This document shows, in pieces, positions 9,682 through 19,210 of a stretch of 64,000 bases of DNA (the first letter of the stretch is position 1; each line of letters starts with the position of its first letter). The stretch spans positions 568,817 to 632,816 of the forward strand of contig NZ_LT607651.1 of assembly GCF_900095265.1 (NCBI RefSeq), written 5' to 3'. The position numbers were made by a program, and so were the translations under genes. Under the pieces are notes generated by a model, which was not told the DNA's origin, did no database searches, and saw only the letters and a list, made by a program, of their open reading frames with translations. Source of the stretch: Janthinobacterium sp. UMAB-56. Its GTDB lineage: Bacteria > Pseudomonadota > Gammaproteobacteria > Burkholderiales > Burkholderiaceae_D.

Positions 9682-10713
9682 TTACAGTAAGGAGTCGCGC
9701 ACGACGCCGCGTGCGGCCATCGCCCGTTTGAGCTTGATCAAGGCTTCCTGCTGGATCTGGCGCACGCGCTCGCGCGTTACGCCCATTTCCTCGGCCAGGG
9801 TTTCCAAGGTGGCCGGGTCGTCATTGTCCAGGCCGAAACGGCGCATGATCACCACGCGTTGCTTGTCGGGCAGTTTGGTCAGCCAGTCGCGCACCAGCAC
9901 CGTCATCTCGTGGTGTTCGGCACGCGCGTCGGGACTGTCTTCGCTGGCGCCGGGCAACATATCCATCAGCGACGATTGCGGGTCGTTGTCGAGCGGCGCG
10001 TCGAGCGAAGTGGCATGCTCGGACAGGGCCAGGATATCCTGTACCTCTTCCACGGGACGGCCCACCAGGTGGGCGATGTCTTCCGCAGTGGCATCCTTGC
10101 CATCGTGGTGCTGGGCTTCCAGGTGGTATTTGCCGCGCAAAATTTGATTCAGTTCGCGCACCATGTGCACGGGCAAACGCACCGTGCGCGCCTGGTTCAT
10201 GATGGCGCGCTCTATGCTCTGGCGTATCCACCAGGTGGCGTAGGTGGAAAAGCGGAAACCGCGTTCGGGCTCGAACTTGTCGATGGCCCGCATCAGACCG
10301 ATGTTGCCCTCCTCTATCATGTCGAGCAAGACCACGCCGCGGTTGATGTAATGCTTGGCGATCGACACGACCAGACGCAGGTTGTGCTCGATCATGGTTT
10401 GCCGGGCTTCGAAATTGCCCTGCTTGGCGAGGGTGGCGTAATGCACCTCTTGCGCCGCCGTCAGCAGGGGGCGCGTACCGATCTGGTTCAGATAGTGCTG
10501 CGTGGTATCGGTCGACAGCTCGGCGGCCAGCACTTTTTTCAATTCATCGACACTTTCGACCAGCACGCTGACGCTGGCCACCTCGCCGCCCTCGCCCGCG
10601 TCGACGGCATCAACGCCGTCGAGTTCGCCGGCATCGTCCGTCACGACTTCGTCGACCCCGTCTTCCGGCAGTTCCGGCTCATCGTCCAGCTGATCGTGCG
10701 GCGCGTGTGTCAT
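9682..10713 (-). CDS. rpoS: RNA polymerase sigma factor RpoS
   Basis: 343 residues. An acidic N-terminal extension of ~60 residues precedes region 1.2 ([17 protein letters not shown]), region 2 ([49 protein letters not shown]) and region 4 with a helix-turn-helix ([20 protein letters not shown]). It directs stationary-phase and general stress transcription. nlpD lies directly upstream, 8 bp away, the classical arrangement in which an rpoS promoter lies inside nlpD. The acidic extension is longer than in E. coli RpoS, as usual for betaproteobacteria. Confidence 0.96.
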   Translation of the reverse strand: MTHAPHDQLDDEPELPEDGVDEVVTDDAGELDGVDAVDAGEGGEVASVSVLVESVDELKKVLAAELSTDTTQHYLNQIGTRPLLTAAQEVHYATLAKQGNFEARQTMIEHNLRLVVSIAKHYINRGVVLLDMIEEGNIGLMRAIDKFEPERGFRFSTYATWWIRQSIERAIMNQARTVRLPVHMVRELNQILRGKYHLEAQHHDGKDATAEDIAHLVGRPVEEVQDILALSEHATSLDAPLDNDPQSSLMDMLPGASEDSPDARAEHHEMTVLVRDWLTKLPDKQRVVIMRRFGLDNDDPATLETLAEEMGVTRERVRQIQQEALIKLKRAMAARGVVRDSLL

Positions 10714-10721
10714 TGCTTTAC

Positions 10722-11639
10722 CTAACGGTTAGGCAGGAATTTCGAAGGATCGACAGGCTTGCCCTGCTGGCGGATTTCAAAGTGCAGCTTCACGCGGTCG
10801 GCATCGGAATCGCCCATTTCAGCGATCGCCTGGCCTTTGTTGACGTTCTGGCCTTCCTTCACCAGGATGCTGCGGTTATGCGCATACGCCGACAATAAAC
10901 TATTACTGTGCTTCACGATGACAAGATTACCATAACCACGGATTCCGCTCCCGGCATACATGACTTTTCCCGCGCCGGCGGCCACGACCTGCTGGCCCGC
11001 CTTGCCGGCGATATCGACGCCCTTGTTCTTGCCTTCGTCAAAAGTGCCGATGACCTTGCCTTCGGAAGGCCACATCCAGCTGATCTTCTCGTCGCCAGGC
11101 GCCGAGGCCGCCGGGGCTGCTGCTGCTGCGGCCGGTGCGGCGGCTGCAGCCGGGGCCGGCGCAGGCTTGGCGTCGGTGCTGCCGCCATCGGCGCGCAGCT
11201 CGGCCAGGGTGGCGTCGGAATACGCGCGCTTCTCGCCGCGTGGGCCTGTTTTCTTCGGCACGACAGGTGCCGCCGGCTTGACTTCCGTCACTGGCGGCAT
11301 GACGATGGCCGACGTTTGCGCGCCGCCCGTGTCTCCATTCGGCGGCAACACGCGCAGCACCTGGTCGACCTTGATGTCGTTCGGGTTGCTCAAGTCATTC
11401 CACACCACCAGGTCGCGGTAATTCTGGCCGTACTCGAGGGCGATGCGCAACAGGGTGTCGCCGCGCTTGACCGTGTAATAGGCCGGGTCGCGGTCGCGCG
11501 GATCGCTGGCGGCGGCACTGCTGCTCGATGGATGGCGTTCCACGACGGGCGCCTGGACGCCCGTGGTGCCGCAACCGCTCAACAGCGCGGCCAAAGTGAT
11601 GCTACATAGAAGTACGTTACTTTTCTTAATCATTCGCAT
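10722..11639 (-). CDS. nlpD: NlpD-like lipoprotein, LysM plus degenerate M23 (LytM) domain
   Basis: 305 residues. Lipobox LLSGC near residue 23, a LysM domain ([18 protein letters not shown]... about 55-100), an Ala-rich linker, and a C-terminal LytM/M23 fold ([20 protein letters not shown] to [18 protein letters not shown]). The zinc-binding HxxxD and HxH of active M23 peptidases are replaced (GVDIAG; LHFE), so this is expected to be an amidase activator and not a peptidase. Role: outer-membrane regulator of septal peptidoglycan splitting through AmiC. Conserved between pcm and rpoS. Two in-frame ATGs (11639 and 11633) are possible starts. Confidence 0.93.
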   Translation of the reverse strand: MRMIKKSNVLLCSITLAALLSGCGTTGVQAPVVERHPSSSSAAASDPRDRDPAYYTVKRGDTLLRIALEYGQNYRDLVVWNDLSNPNDIKVDQVLRVLPPNGDTGGAQTSAIVMPPVTEVKPAAPVVPKKTGPRGEKRAYSDATLAELRADGGSTDAKPAPAPAAAAAPAAAAAAPAASAPGDEKISWMWPSEGKVIGTFDEGKNKGVDIAGKAGQQVVAAGAGKVMYAGSGIRGYGNLVIVKHSNSLLSAYAHNRSILVKEGQNVNKGQAIAEMGDSDADRVKLHFEIRQQGKPVDPSKFLPNR

Positions 11640-11675
11640 GTAATTGTATGTCCTGCTTGCTAGCTGATCCGGGGA

Positions 11676-12566
11676 TCATATGGTGCCCGGGCGCAAAGGT
11701 ACGAAATGGCAATCTTCCAGGGTTTGGCTAGTCCATTCCATTTTCCCCACCCGGGTAATGAGTTGTAAGTGTTGCAATTTAGCCCCCACCGGCGCAACCA
11801 GACGCCCGCCGGGCGCCAGCTGTTCCAGCAAGGCTTGCGGGACTTCCGGGCCGGCTGCGGCAAGGATGATCCCATCGAAGGGCGCCGCCTGCGGCAGGCC
11901 AAGCATACCATCTCCGTACTGCAAGCGCAGATTTGACACGCGCAGCGGGCGCAGATTGGCCTTCGCCAGCTCGTGCAGGGGCCGGATGCGCTCGATCGAA
12001 TACACCTCTTTCGCCACCAGCGACAGCACGGCAGCCTGGTAACCGCAGCCGGTGCCGATTTCCAGCACGCGCTGCAAGCTGCCGCCCTGGCGCATCACTT
12101 CGATCATGCGCGCCACGATGTACGGCTGCGAAATAGTCTGGTGGTGGCCGATGGGCAAGGAGGCGTCGATATACGCCTGCGACGCCAGCGCCTCGTCCAT
12201 GAACATGTGGCGCGGCACGGCTTGCATGGCGTCGAGCACCACCTGGTCCTTGACGCCCTGTTTCGCGACACGCGCCACCATGGCCCGGCGCACGGCCTCC
12301 GAAACGAGCGGATTTTGCCGTGGCGGCGACACCACCGCCGGCTGCGCCCGCTCATTGGCGATGGCCTGCGCGCGCGATGGCGTGATGGCCGCGTGCGTGC
12401 CATACGGCTGCGCAATCCCCCGCGCCGCGTTTTGCGCCGCATTCTGCGTCGCCGTCTGCGGCGTGGCGATGCGCGACTGGGCCAGCGACTGCCCCCCACC
12501 CGGCCTGGCGGGCTTGCCGGCCAACGAGTCGAGGGAAAGGGGAAAAGTACGCGGCTTATCGGTCAT
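11676..12566 (-). CDS. pcm: protein-L-isoaspartate O-methyltransferase with N-terminal extension
   Basis: 296 residues. The methyltransferase core runs from about residue 90 with [31 protein letters not shown], the SAM loop [16 protein letters not shown] and VAPVG near the C-terminus. It repairs isoaspartyl damage in aged proteins, in keeping with neighbours active in stationary phase. The first ~85 residues are Ala/Gln/Thr-rich and absent from the ~208-residue E. coli enzyme. Its ATG overlaps the surE stop by 4 bp (ATGA), so surE and pcm are coupled. Confidence 0.94.
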   Translation of the reverse strand: MTDKPRTFPLSLDSLAGKPARPGGGQSLAQSRIATPQTATQNAAQNAARGIAQPYGTHAAITPSRAQAIANERAQPAVVSPPRQNPLVSEAVRRAMVARVAKQGVKDQVVLDAMQAVPRHMFMDEALASQAYIDASLPIGHHQTISQPYIVARMIEVMRQGGSLQRVLEIGTGCGYQAAVLSLVAKEVYSIERIRPLHELAKANLRPLRVSNLRLQYGDGMLGLPQAAPFDGIILAAAGPEVPQALLEQLAPGGRLVAPVGAKLQHLQLITRVGKMEWTSQTLEDCHFVPLRPGTI

Positions 12567-13300
12567 GCCAGGCCTTTTGCCAGTGCATCGAGTTGGGTGG
12601 CATGCGTCAGGTCGATCTGCAGCGGCGTGATCGACACTTGCCCATGTTCAACCGCATGGAAGTCCGTGCCCGGGCCGCCTTCCTTGGCGGCGCCGGCGGG
12701 GCCGATCCAGAAAATTTCACGACCCCGCGGATCGAGCGCGCGTATCACGGGCTCGGCCGAATGACGCTTGCCCAGGCGCGTGGCCACCATGCCTTGCAAT
12801 TGCTCGTAAGGGATGGCGGGGATATTCACATTCAATAAATACGGTTTCTGCAGGGCGTCAAACTGGCGCTCGACGATTTCCCTCGCCACGCGGGCGGCCG
12901 CGTCCAGGTTGGCCCAGCCGAACTGCGACTGGGAAAAGGCGATGGCGGGAATGCCGAACAGATAGCCTTCCGTGGCAGCGGCCACGGTACCCGAATACAG
13001 GGTGTCGTCGCCCATGTTGGGGCCGTTGTTGATGCCGGACACCACCAGGTCGGGGCGCTCGATCAGCATGCCCGTGAGCGCCACGTGCACGCAGTCGGTG
13101 GGCGTGCCGTTAACAAAATAAAAGCCGTTGGCAGCCTTGTGCACGGACAAGGGCCGGTCCAGGGACAGCGAATTGGAGGCCCCCGAACGGTTGCTGTCAG
13201 GCGCTACCACGACAATCTCGGCAATGGGCGCGAGCGCGTCGGCCAGGGCCGCAAGGCCAGGCGCCAGGTAACCGTCGTCGTTACTGATAAGAATTCTCAT
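12563..13300 (-). CDS. surE: 5'/3'-nucleotidase SurE
   Basis: 245 residues beginning [20 protein letters not shown], the metal-binding NDD motif at the N-terminus, followed by [18 protein letters not shown] and [23 protein letters not shown]. SurE is a stationary-phase survival phosphatase acting on nucleoside monophosphates and short polyphosphate. It leads the coupled surE-pcm-nlpD-rpoS set. The TIR/ATPase module ends 94 bp upstream on the same strand. Confidence 0.96.
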   Translation of the reverse strand: MRILISNDDGYLAPGLAALADALAPIAEIVVVAPDSNRSGASNSLSLDRPLSVHKAANGFYFVNGTPTDCVHVALTGMLIERPDLVVSGINNGPNMGDDTLYSGTVAAATEGYLFGIPAIAFSQSQFGWANLDAAARVAREIVERQFDALQKPYLLNVNIPAIPYEQLQGMVATRLGKRHSAEPVIRALDPRGREIFWIGPAGAAKEGGPGTDFHAVEHGQVSITPLQIDLTHATQLDALAKGLA

Positions 13301-13394
13301 ACCGAGATTTTACCTGAAGCAATGCCAACACTGCGCGTACCGCACGCTGATAGTCGGCAATATTTGTGCCGCCGCGAGGCCATGGCATGCGGCG

Positions 13395-15860
13395 TCAGCG
13401 CTGCTCGATGCGCGCCTCAGATAACGCCCCTTCCAGCGCCTGCACTTCATCTTCTTGCAAGGCCAGCAAGGCATTCAGGTCGCCTTGCAATTTGTACATT
13501 CTTTTTAGCTGTGCCATGCCGCGCCTGCGCAACTTGCCTGGCACGCCGGGGCGCAGCAGGCAGGGCTTCAAATGGTCGGCCAGTTCGCCCGCCTGCGCAT
13601 ACTGGTCGCGCTCTATCATGCCTTGCAACATCGAGATCATGCTGGCCAGGGTATCCGGCTCGGCCCCTTCGTGCCCGTTGGCGCGGCCGGCGAGGATGGT
13701 TTCCTGCAAATGCCGCGCACCGTCCAGCACGCTCTCCACATGCCGGGTGACGGGCGCATTCAAGAGCCGGTCGCTGCCGCTGAGCACGGCGTCTTCCAGC
13801 CGGTGCGCCGCCTCGCTCTCGCCCTGCTGCTGCAAGGTGCCGGCCAATTGCGTCTTGCTGTGCAAGGTATCGAGGTGGTCTTCGCCCAGCAGACGCGCAT
13901 GCACTTCCAGCACCTGCTCTTGCACGCTGCGCGCCGCATCGAGTTCACCGCGCCGCAGCAGCGCCTCGGCCAGCTTGCGCTGACTCATCAGGGTTTCCGG
14001 ATGGTCGAGCCCGCGCGTGCGCTCGCGCGCCGCCACCTGGTCTTCATGCAACTGGCGTGCGCCGGCCCAGTCGCCCTGCCCGGCCACGATGTCGGCCAGC
14101 AAATCGCGCGTGGCCAGGGTGGCCGCATGGTCGCTGCCCAGGCGCCGCTCCTGTGCCTGCAGCACGGCAACGAACAGGCGCCGCGCAGCTTCCAGCTCGC
14201 CTTCGCGCCCCAGCGCCTGCGCCAGGGCCAGCTTGCTGCGCAAGGTATCGCCATGCTCGGCGCCAAACAGGCGTTCGCGCGCCGCCACCACCGTGAGCAG
14301 CACTTGCTGCGCCTGCGCCAGCCGGCCCATGCGCAGCAAGGTGGCGGCGCGACCATCCATCGCTTCCAGGGTCAGCGGATGCTCGCCGCCCAACTGGCGC
14401 GCATAGCTTGCCAGCACTGCATCCTGCAGCAGCAGCGCCGCCGCCAGTTCCCCCTGCAGCAACAAGGTTTGCGCCAGGCAGGCCCGGGCGGCCAGGGTGT
14501 CGAAATGGTCGCTGCCAAGCACGCGCTCGCGTACGTCGAGCACGTCTTCTTCCAGGAAGCGGGCTTCATCGAGCTTGCCCAGCTGGCGCAGCAGGCGCGC
14601 CATGCCACTCTTGCACGCCAGGCTGTCGGGATGCTCTTCGCCCAGCAGCTGCACGCGGATCTCGACGCTCTGGCGGAAGGCATCGAGCGCCTGCCCGCTG
14701 CGCCCATCCTTGCGGTACAGCTCGCCCAGACAGGCCAGGTCGCGCGCCAGCGGCAGGGCAACGGCGCGGCCCGGCTCGAGCAGCAAGGCCTGGCGCGCTT
14801 CGCTGATGGCGCCCAGCAAGGCGATTTCACGGCTCGACTGCCAGGGGAAATAGCCGCCCGTCAGCCAGTGCAGGAAGGCTTCGAAGGTGCGCGTGAGGGA
14901 AAAGCGGTCGCCGCCCTGGTCGATGCGTACGGCCAGCTGCTCGCCATAGGCAAAGGTTTTCGTCTGTTGCAGCTGGACTTCGTCGAAATAGCTGTCGAGG
15001 GCGATCTGCGGCAAGCCGTAGGAGGCGCGCAGCAGGCGCTCGAACAGGGGCTGAAAACCGGCGATGCCCTTGTGCGCGTCGCCGCGGCGCCACTCGGCCC
15101 GCTGCGCACCATCGCCCATTTCTATGCGCGAGGGCAAGGGGTACACGAGCAAGGGACGCTGTTCGTCTTCATGGCTGCGGCGATACTCGATGGCCCGCGT
15201 GACGAGCGCATCGACGCCTTCGAGACTTTGCCTGTTAGGCGTGAAGACCACCACCAGCTTTTTCGGCAGCAAGGTGGTGCAGATGCCGGCGCTGTCCGTG
15301 CGGCCCGTGCGCGAATCGACCAGCACATAGCGGAAATGCCGGGCCAGGGTATCGGCGAAGCAGCGGAACAGTGCCGGGCAGCTGTCGAACAGCCGATCCC
15401 AGCGCATCTGCGCCAGGCGCTCGCTGTAGCTGGCGTCGAAGCGCCCCGCGCGCATCAGATACAGTGGACTGCCCTGGTCGACGCGCACCACGTACTGCTG
15501 CCAGTCGATGGCGTCGAGCACGCGCTGGGCCAGCGCCGCATCCTCGCGCCCCGCCTCTTGCCCGCCGGCGCGCGCGCCCGCCGTTTCCAGTCGGATGCGC
15601 TCGAGCTGCTGGCGACACGCCTCGAAGAACTCGAGCACGCCAGGTCGCTCCTCGTGCTGCTCGAAATAATGGTGCAGGCCCGGCGCTTCCATGTCCCAGT
15701 CCAGCATCAGCACGGGCACGCTGGCGTTTTCGCGGCGCGCCAGCAGCACGGCGATGTTCGACAGGGCCATGGTGCGACCGGTGCCGCCCTTGTAGGAATA
15801 GAAGGTGACGACTTCGCCAGGGGCGCTCAAAGGTGGCAGGGACAGGCGCTGGCATTCCAT
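13395..15860 (-). CDS. KGGTGRT-variant P-loop ATPase with C-terminal kinesin-light-chain-type TPR array
   Basis: 821 residues. Residues ~15-380 are a ParA/MinD-like ATPase: deviant Walker A FYSYKGGTGRTMALSN (K24-T30; an Arg replaces the usual Lys of KGGxGKT), MLDWDMEAPGLHHYF (51-66), a Walker B/switch region VLVDSRTGRTDSAG (179-192) and VVVFTPNRQSLEGV. Residues ~380-690 hold about six 42-residue TPRs with the repeated LGxxHxxTL turn typical of kinesin-light-chain/NB-ARC-linked TPRs. The C-terminal ~130 residues are helical and unassigned. I take the ATG at 15860, 20 bp after the TIR gene, with AAGG upstream. KGGxGR-type ATPases are known next to TIR and other effector genes in actinobacterial conflict loci; here the function is inferred. 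Lies between dinG-like and surE. Confidence 0.8.
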   Translation of the reverse strand: MECQRLSLPPLSAPGEVVTFYSYKGGTGRTMALSNIAVLLARRENASVPVLMLDWDMEAPGLHHYFEQHEERPGVLEFFEACRQQLERIRLETAGARAGGQEAGREDAALAQRVLDAIDWQQYVVRVDQGSPLYLMRAGRFDASYSERLAQMRWDRLFDSCPALFRCFADTLARHFRYVLVDSRTGRTDSAGICTTLLPKKLVVVFTPNRQSLEGVDALVTRAIEYRRSHEDEQRPLLVYPLPSRIEMGDGAQRAEWRRGDAHKGIAGFQPLFERLLRASYGLPQIALDSYFDEVQLQQTKTFAYGEQLAVRIDQGGDRFSLTRTFEAFLHWLTGGYFPWQSSREIALLGAISEARQALLLEPGRAVALPLARDLACLGELYRKDGRSGQALDAFRQSVEIRVQLLGEEHPDSLACKSGMARLLRQLGKLDEARFLEEDVLDVRERVLGSDHFDTLAARACLAQTLLLQGELAAALLLQDAVLASYARQLGGEHPLTLEAMDGRAATLLRMGRLAQAQQVLLTVVAARERLFGAEHGDTLRSKLALAQALGREGELEAARRLFVAVLQAQERRLGSDHAATLATRDLLADIVAGQGDWAGARQLHEDQVAARERTRGLDHPETLMSQRKLAEALLRRGELDAARSVQEQVLEVHARLLGEDHLDTLHSKTQLAGTLQQQGESEAAHRLEDAVLSGSDRLLNAPVTRHVESVLDGARHLQETILAGRANGHEGAEPDTLASMISMLQGMIERDQYAQAGELADHLKPCLLRPGVPGKLRRRGMAQLKRMYKLQGDLNALLALQEDEVQALEGALSEARIEQR

Positions 15861-15880
15861 GACAGGACCTTTTACGTGAA

Positions 15881-16486
15881 CTAACGTGGAAAGTGCGGAG
15901 GCGGAATGGCGCGCCACTCCGGTGGAATAGCGGGCAACACGAAACGGCTGCAATCGTGGCCGGGCGGTGTTGAGCGCTTGAGCAAGTGGTAATGCGTGGC
16001 GATGCGCTGCACGATGCGTTCGATGTCGGGCAGGTATTGCGGATTCGACTTCAGGTCGCCGCTGGCCAGGGTGTAGCCGGAGAAGTCGACGTACAGGCCC
16101 GACTCCGTGATTTGCGGCGGCAAGCCGTCCGGATGGCGCGTCATGATGATGGGGATGATCAGGTGGCTGGGCAAGTCATACCAGGCGCGCCGCTCCTGTT
16201 CGATCAGTTGCATGGCGGCAAATTCGCGCCGCGTATAGCCGTGCGCTTCATATTTGGGCGTGTACAGCACGATCATGCAAACGCTCTGGCACATGGCGCG
16301 CGCCACGCGCAGGTCGATATCGTCGCCACCGCCCAGTTGCTCGCTATCGATGAACAGCACTTCCTCGCGGTCCAGGTGCGGCTCCAGATAGCAAGCCAGC
16401 GCCTCGATGAGGTCATTCTTGAACTTGTTCATGAACGCATATTGGCCGTGCGCGTAGCTCAAGAAACAGCCGTAGCGGATCTCCAT
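15881..16486 (-). CDS. TIR-domain protein, putative NAD-cleaving or signalling effector
   Basis: 201 residues from an ATG with a very strong GGGGAGGGGG ribosome site. The N-terminal ~150 residues fit a TIR fold: strand A FLSYAHGQYAF (8-18), box-2-like VLFIDSEQLGGGDDIDLRVARAM (43-65), VCMIVLYTPKYEAHGYTRREF (69-89). E88 is placed like the catalytic glutamate of NADase-type TIRs. The C-terminal ~50 residues are Pro-rich without a recognised domain. It is the first gene of a pair with the KGGTGRT-ATPase/TPR protein downstream. Bacterial TIRs mostly act in immunity by NAD+ depletion or by making cyclic ADP-ribose; whether this one is catalytic is inference. Confidence 0.75.
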   Translation of the reverse strand: MEIRYGCFLSYAHGQYAFMNKFKNDLIEALACYLEPHLDREEVLFIDSEQLGGGDDIDLRVARAMCQSVCMIVLYTPKYEAHGYTRREFAAMQLIEQERRAWYDLPSHLIIPIIMTRHPDGLPPQITESGLYVDFSGYTLASGDLKSNPQYLPDIERIVQRIATHYHLLKRSTPPGHDCSRFVLPAIPPEWRAIPPPHFPR

Positions 16487-16753
16487 GGCATCCCCCTCCC
16501 CGTGCGGCCCTGCCATCGCCGCGCCTTGATCCAGCAAGGCATGCGCTCACTGTAGACCGCTCGGCAACAGCCCTGTTTGCGCTGGCGCAAAGATGTGTCT
16601 GGTGTCCTGGAACTCCGGGAAAAAGCCAGAAACTGGCGCGATCACGCTTAGTTCTGGCATGCCAGGCGCGCAGGCAGGCGCCGCGCAAGAAGCGCTAGTG
16701 GCTTGATAACAAAGGGAAATACGCCGGCGCGCGGGTGGCGCCGGCGACGACGG
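16487..16753. other. gap upstream of the TIR gene, palindromes only
   Basis: 267 bp between the helicase stop and the TIR start. It holds two perfect inverted repeats, GCCAG-AAA-CTGGC (16626-16638) and CTGGCATGCCAG (16655-16666), which share the CTGGC half-site and could be operator sites for the TIR/ATPase pair. No coding sequence recognised. Confidence 0.4.
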
Positions 16754-18808
16754 CTAGGCGCCCTTGGCGGGCAGGTTGCGGAAGAACTCCACCACTTCGG
16801 CAGTATCGCGCGTGCGCTTGAACGGTGGCAGGCTTTGCCAGATACGCTTGCCGTACGGCTTGGAAATGAGGCGCGGATCGCAGATCATCAGCACGCCACG
16901 GTCGCCCTCGTCGCGGATCAGCCGGCCCGCGCCCTGCTTCAGGTTGATGATGGCTTCCGGCAGCGAATGGTGCATGAAGCCGTTCTTGCCCTGCTTTTCC
17001 ATCACTTCGATGCGCGCCGCCAGCACCGGGTCGTCGGGCGGCGCGAACGGCAGCTTGTCGATGATCACCAGAGACAAGGCATCACCGCGCACGTCGACGC
17101 CTTCCCAGAAGCTCTGGCTGCCGATCAGCACACCATTGCCGGCCGCGCGGAACTGATCGAGCAATTCCGTGCGGCCCTTGTCGCCCTGCACGAACAGGGG
17201 AAAGTTCAGGCCCCGCTGCTTGAATTCGTCGGCCAGGCGCTCGGCGGCGCGCTTGACGGCGCGCAACGTGGTGCACAGGAAGAAGGTGCGCCCACCTGCC
17301 GCCTCGATGATGGGCAAGGCGCAGTCGATGACGGCATCCGTGTAGCCCAGCGAATTGGGTTGCGGCAGGTTTTGCGGCACGAACAGCAAGCCTTGCTGGC
17401 CATAGTCGAACGGGCTCGGCCAGGTGTGCGAGGGTTCGCCCGTCAAGCCCATCTGTTCGGAAAAATGCTTGAAGTCGTTCTTCACGGCCAGGGTGGCGGA
17501 AGTAAAAATCCAGCTGCGCGGCGTGCCTTCGCGCTGGTTGTTGAAAATCGGCGCAATCGACAATGGTGTTTTATGCAACTGCAAGGAGCTGGAAAACGCT
17601 TCCACCCAGAACACGGCTTCTTCGCCGGCCGCCACTTTCGCCTTCGGATCGAACTTCCAGCCGCTCAGCTGTTGCGCCAGCTCGACGCCGCGCACGCGGC
17701 ACTGCTCCAGGGTTTCCGCCCGTTCCGCCTGGGTTTCCAGCACGGCCACCATGCCGTCAAGCTCATCCTTGAGGGTGTCGAGCGCGGGGAAAAAATCGCT
17801 CGAGGGGGCGATTTGCGGCAACGACAGGCGCACGATATCCTGCGGGAAGGTCAGACGCAGGTCGCGCGCCGCCTTTTCCACCACCGTGACGGTTTTGGCC
17901 CAATCGATGCCGCGCGCGTGCGCCAGGCCCTCGGCCAGCACGTCGCGGCACAGTTCCAGGATTTGCGAGGTCGACACCGTGTTACCGAAGAACAAGGTCG
18001 CCGTATCGGGCAACTGGTGCGCTTCATCGAAGATGATGGTGTTGGCCGAAGGCAGCAATTCCGCCACACCCGTGTCTTTCAGCGCCACGTCGGCAAAGAA
18101 CAGATGGTGGTTGACCACCACCACGTCAGCCTGCTGGGCTTCCTTGCGGGCCTTCATGACGAAACAATCCTGGTAATACTGGCACTCGGCGCCCATGCAG
18201 GTATCGCGCGTGGACGTCACCAGGTTCCAGATCATGGCGTTTTCCGGCACCTTGGCCAGCTCGGCCTTGTCGCCCGAACTGGTCATCTTGATGAAGCGTG
18301 AGATTTCGCGCAAGTGCCCGACGTCGTCGCGCGACGTCATGCGCCCGTTCTGCAGGGTGCGTTCCAGGTGGTAATGACAGACGTAGTTCGAGCGCCCCTT
18401 GAGCAAGGCGACGGAAACGGGTGCCTGCAGCGCGGCGCGCACGGTGGGTATATCGCGCAGGAACAATTGATCCTGCAAGTTCTTCGTGCCGGTGGACACA
18501 ATGGTCTTGCCGCCCCACATCAGGGCCGGCACCAGGTAGGCAAAGGTTTTGCCCGTTCCCGTGCCCGCCTCGGCGATCAGAGTCGTCTGGCTGTCGATGG
18601 CGTGGGCGATGGCCTTGGCCATTTCCGTTTGCGAACGACGCGGCTTGTAGCTGCCCACGGCCGGACCGAGCGGGCCGCCGGCGCCAAACAGGCGCTCGAT
18701 GTCGGCATCGTGCTTGCCAGGCGCGGCCTGGGGTTCGGCTGGCAGACTGGCTTGCAGATCGGCAAGCTGGTCATCTGAACTGGCGGGCAATAAATTGTGA
18801 TCGGTCAA
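16754..18808 (-). CDS. DinG/YoaA-family ATP-dependent DNA helicase (XPD-like, Fe-S)
   Basis: 684 residues. Superfamily 2 XPD/DinG helicase: Walker A AEAGTGTGKTFAYLVPAL, Fe-S cluster cysteines spread over NYVCHYHLE and TCMGAECQYYQDC, the DEAH box IIFDEAHQLPD, and C-terminal motifs FWEGVDVRGDAL and QGAGRLIRDEGDRG. It unwinds DNA 5' to 3' in repair and at replication forks or R-loops. Length and the lack of an exonuclease domain favour the YoaA-like group. It stands upstream of the TIR module on the same strand, separated by 267 bp, so common transcription is uncertain. Confidence 0.92.
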   Translation of the reverse strand: MTDHNLLPASSDDQLADLQASLPAEPQAAPGKHDADIERLFGAGGPLGPAVGSYKPRRSQTEMAKAIAHAIDSQTTLIAEAGTGTGKTFAYLVPALMWGGKTIVSTGTKNLQDQLFLRDIPTVRAALQAPVSVALLKGRSNYVCHYHLERTLQNGRMTSRDDVGHLREISRFIKMTSSGDKAELAKVPENAMIWNLVTSTRDTCMGAECQYYQDCFVMKARKEAQQADVVVVNHHLFFADVALKDTGVAELLPSANTIIFDEAHQLPDTATLFFGNTVSTSQILELCRDVLAEGLAHARGIDWAKTVTVVEKAARDLRLTFPQDIVRLSLPQIAPSSDFFPALDTLKDELDGMVAVLETQAERAETLEQCRVRGVELAQQLSGWKFDPKAKVAAGEEAVFWVEAFSSSLQLHKTPLSIAPIFNNQREGTPRSWIFTSATLAVKNDFKHFSEQMGLTGEPSHTWPSPFDYGQQGLLFVPQNLPQPNSLGYTDAVIDCALPIIEAAGGRTFFLCTTLRAVKRAAERLADEFKQRGLNFPLFVQGDKGRTELLDQFRAAGNGVLIGSQSFWEGVDVRGDALSLVIIDKLPFAPPDDPVLAARIEVMEKQGKNGFMHHSLPEAIINLKQGAGRLIRDEGDRGVLMICDPRLISKPYGKRIWQSLPPFKRTRDTAEVVEFFRNLPAKGA

Positions 18809-18851
18809 AATATACTTAGGTGTAGGCTGGACTGGACGCTACTGGCGCCCC

Positions 18852-19052
18852 TCAGGCGGGAACATCGGGCACCAATTGCATTTTCAGCAAGGTGATGTGG
18901 TCCTTCAATTGCAATTTGCGCTTTTTCAGGCGGCGCAGTTGCAGCTCGTCATGGTGACCATCGAGTATCAGCAACTCTATGACGGCATCGAGGTCACGGT
19001 GTTCCACGTTGAGTTCTATCAGGCGCCGCTCTATTTGCTGTGCATCGCTCAT
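18852..19052 (-). CDS. YdcH/DUF465 family small protein
   Basis: 66 residues starting MSDAQQIERRLIELNVEHRD, with LDAVIELLILDGHHDELQLR and RRLKKRKLQLKDHITLL, the charged two-helix hairpin of the DUF465/SlyX-like YdcH family. A longer frame upstream lacks family similarity, so the ATG at 19052 is chosen. Function of the family is not firmly known. Sits 43 bp upstream of the helicase on the same strand. Confidence 0.8.
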   Translation of the reverse strand: MSDAQQIERRLIELNVEHRDLDAVIELLILDGHHDELQLRRLKKRKLQLKDHITLLKMQLVPDVPA

Positions 19053-19210
19053 GTGTTGCGTTCCAGGCAGTGTTGGTAACAGTGTTGTCAAACCGGCGCG
19101 CGCAGCGTACACAGGCAGCCATAGACGCCGGCATCGCCGGCGCGTGCATAGTTTAACCTGCCGCGCGTGTTAGGGCACGCCATTTCGGGCACGCCCCGCG
19201 CACGGTGGTG

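Noticed and set aside
10722..11639. NlpD as an active M23 endopeptidase
   Set aside because: Zinc ligands HxxxD and HxH are not present; NlpD-like activator is the better reading.
13572..15884. Long open reading frame on the plus strand (770 codons)
   Set aside because: It mirrors the ATPase/TPR gene, a known effect of high GC; its translation is rich in Gln/Arg/His without domain motifs.
13395..16486. TIR module as part of a prophage or integrative element
   Set aside because: No integrase, transposase, tRNA or flanking direct repeats seen; flanks are housekeeping genes.
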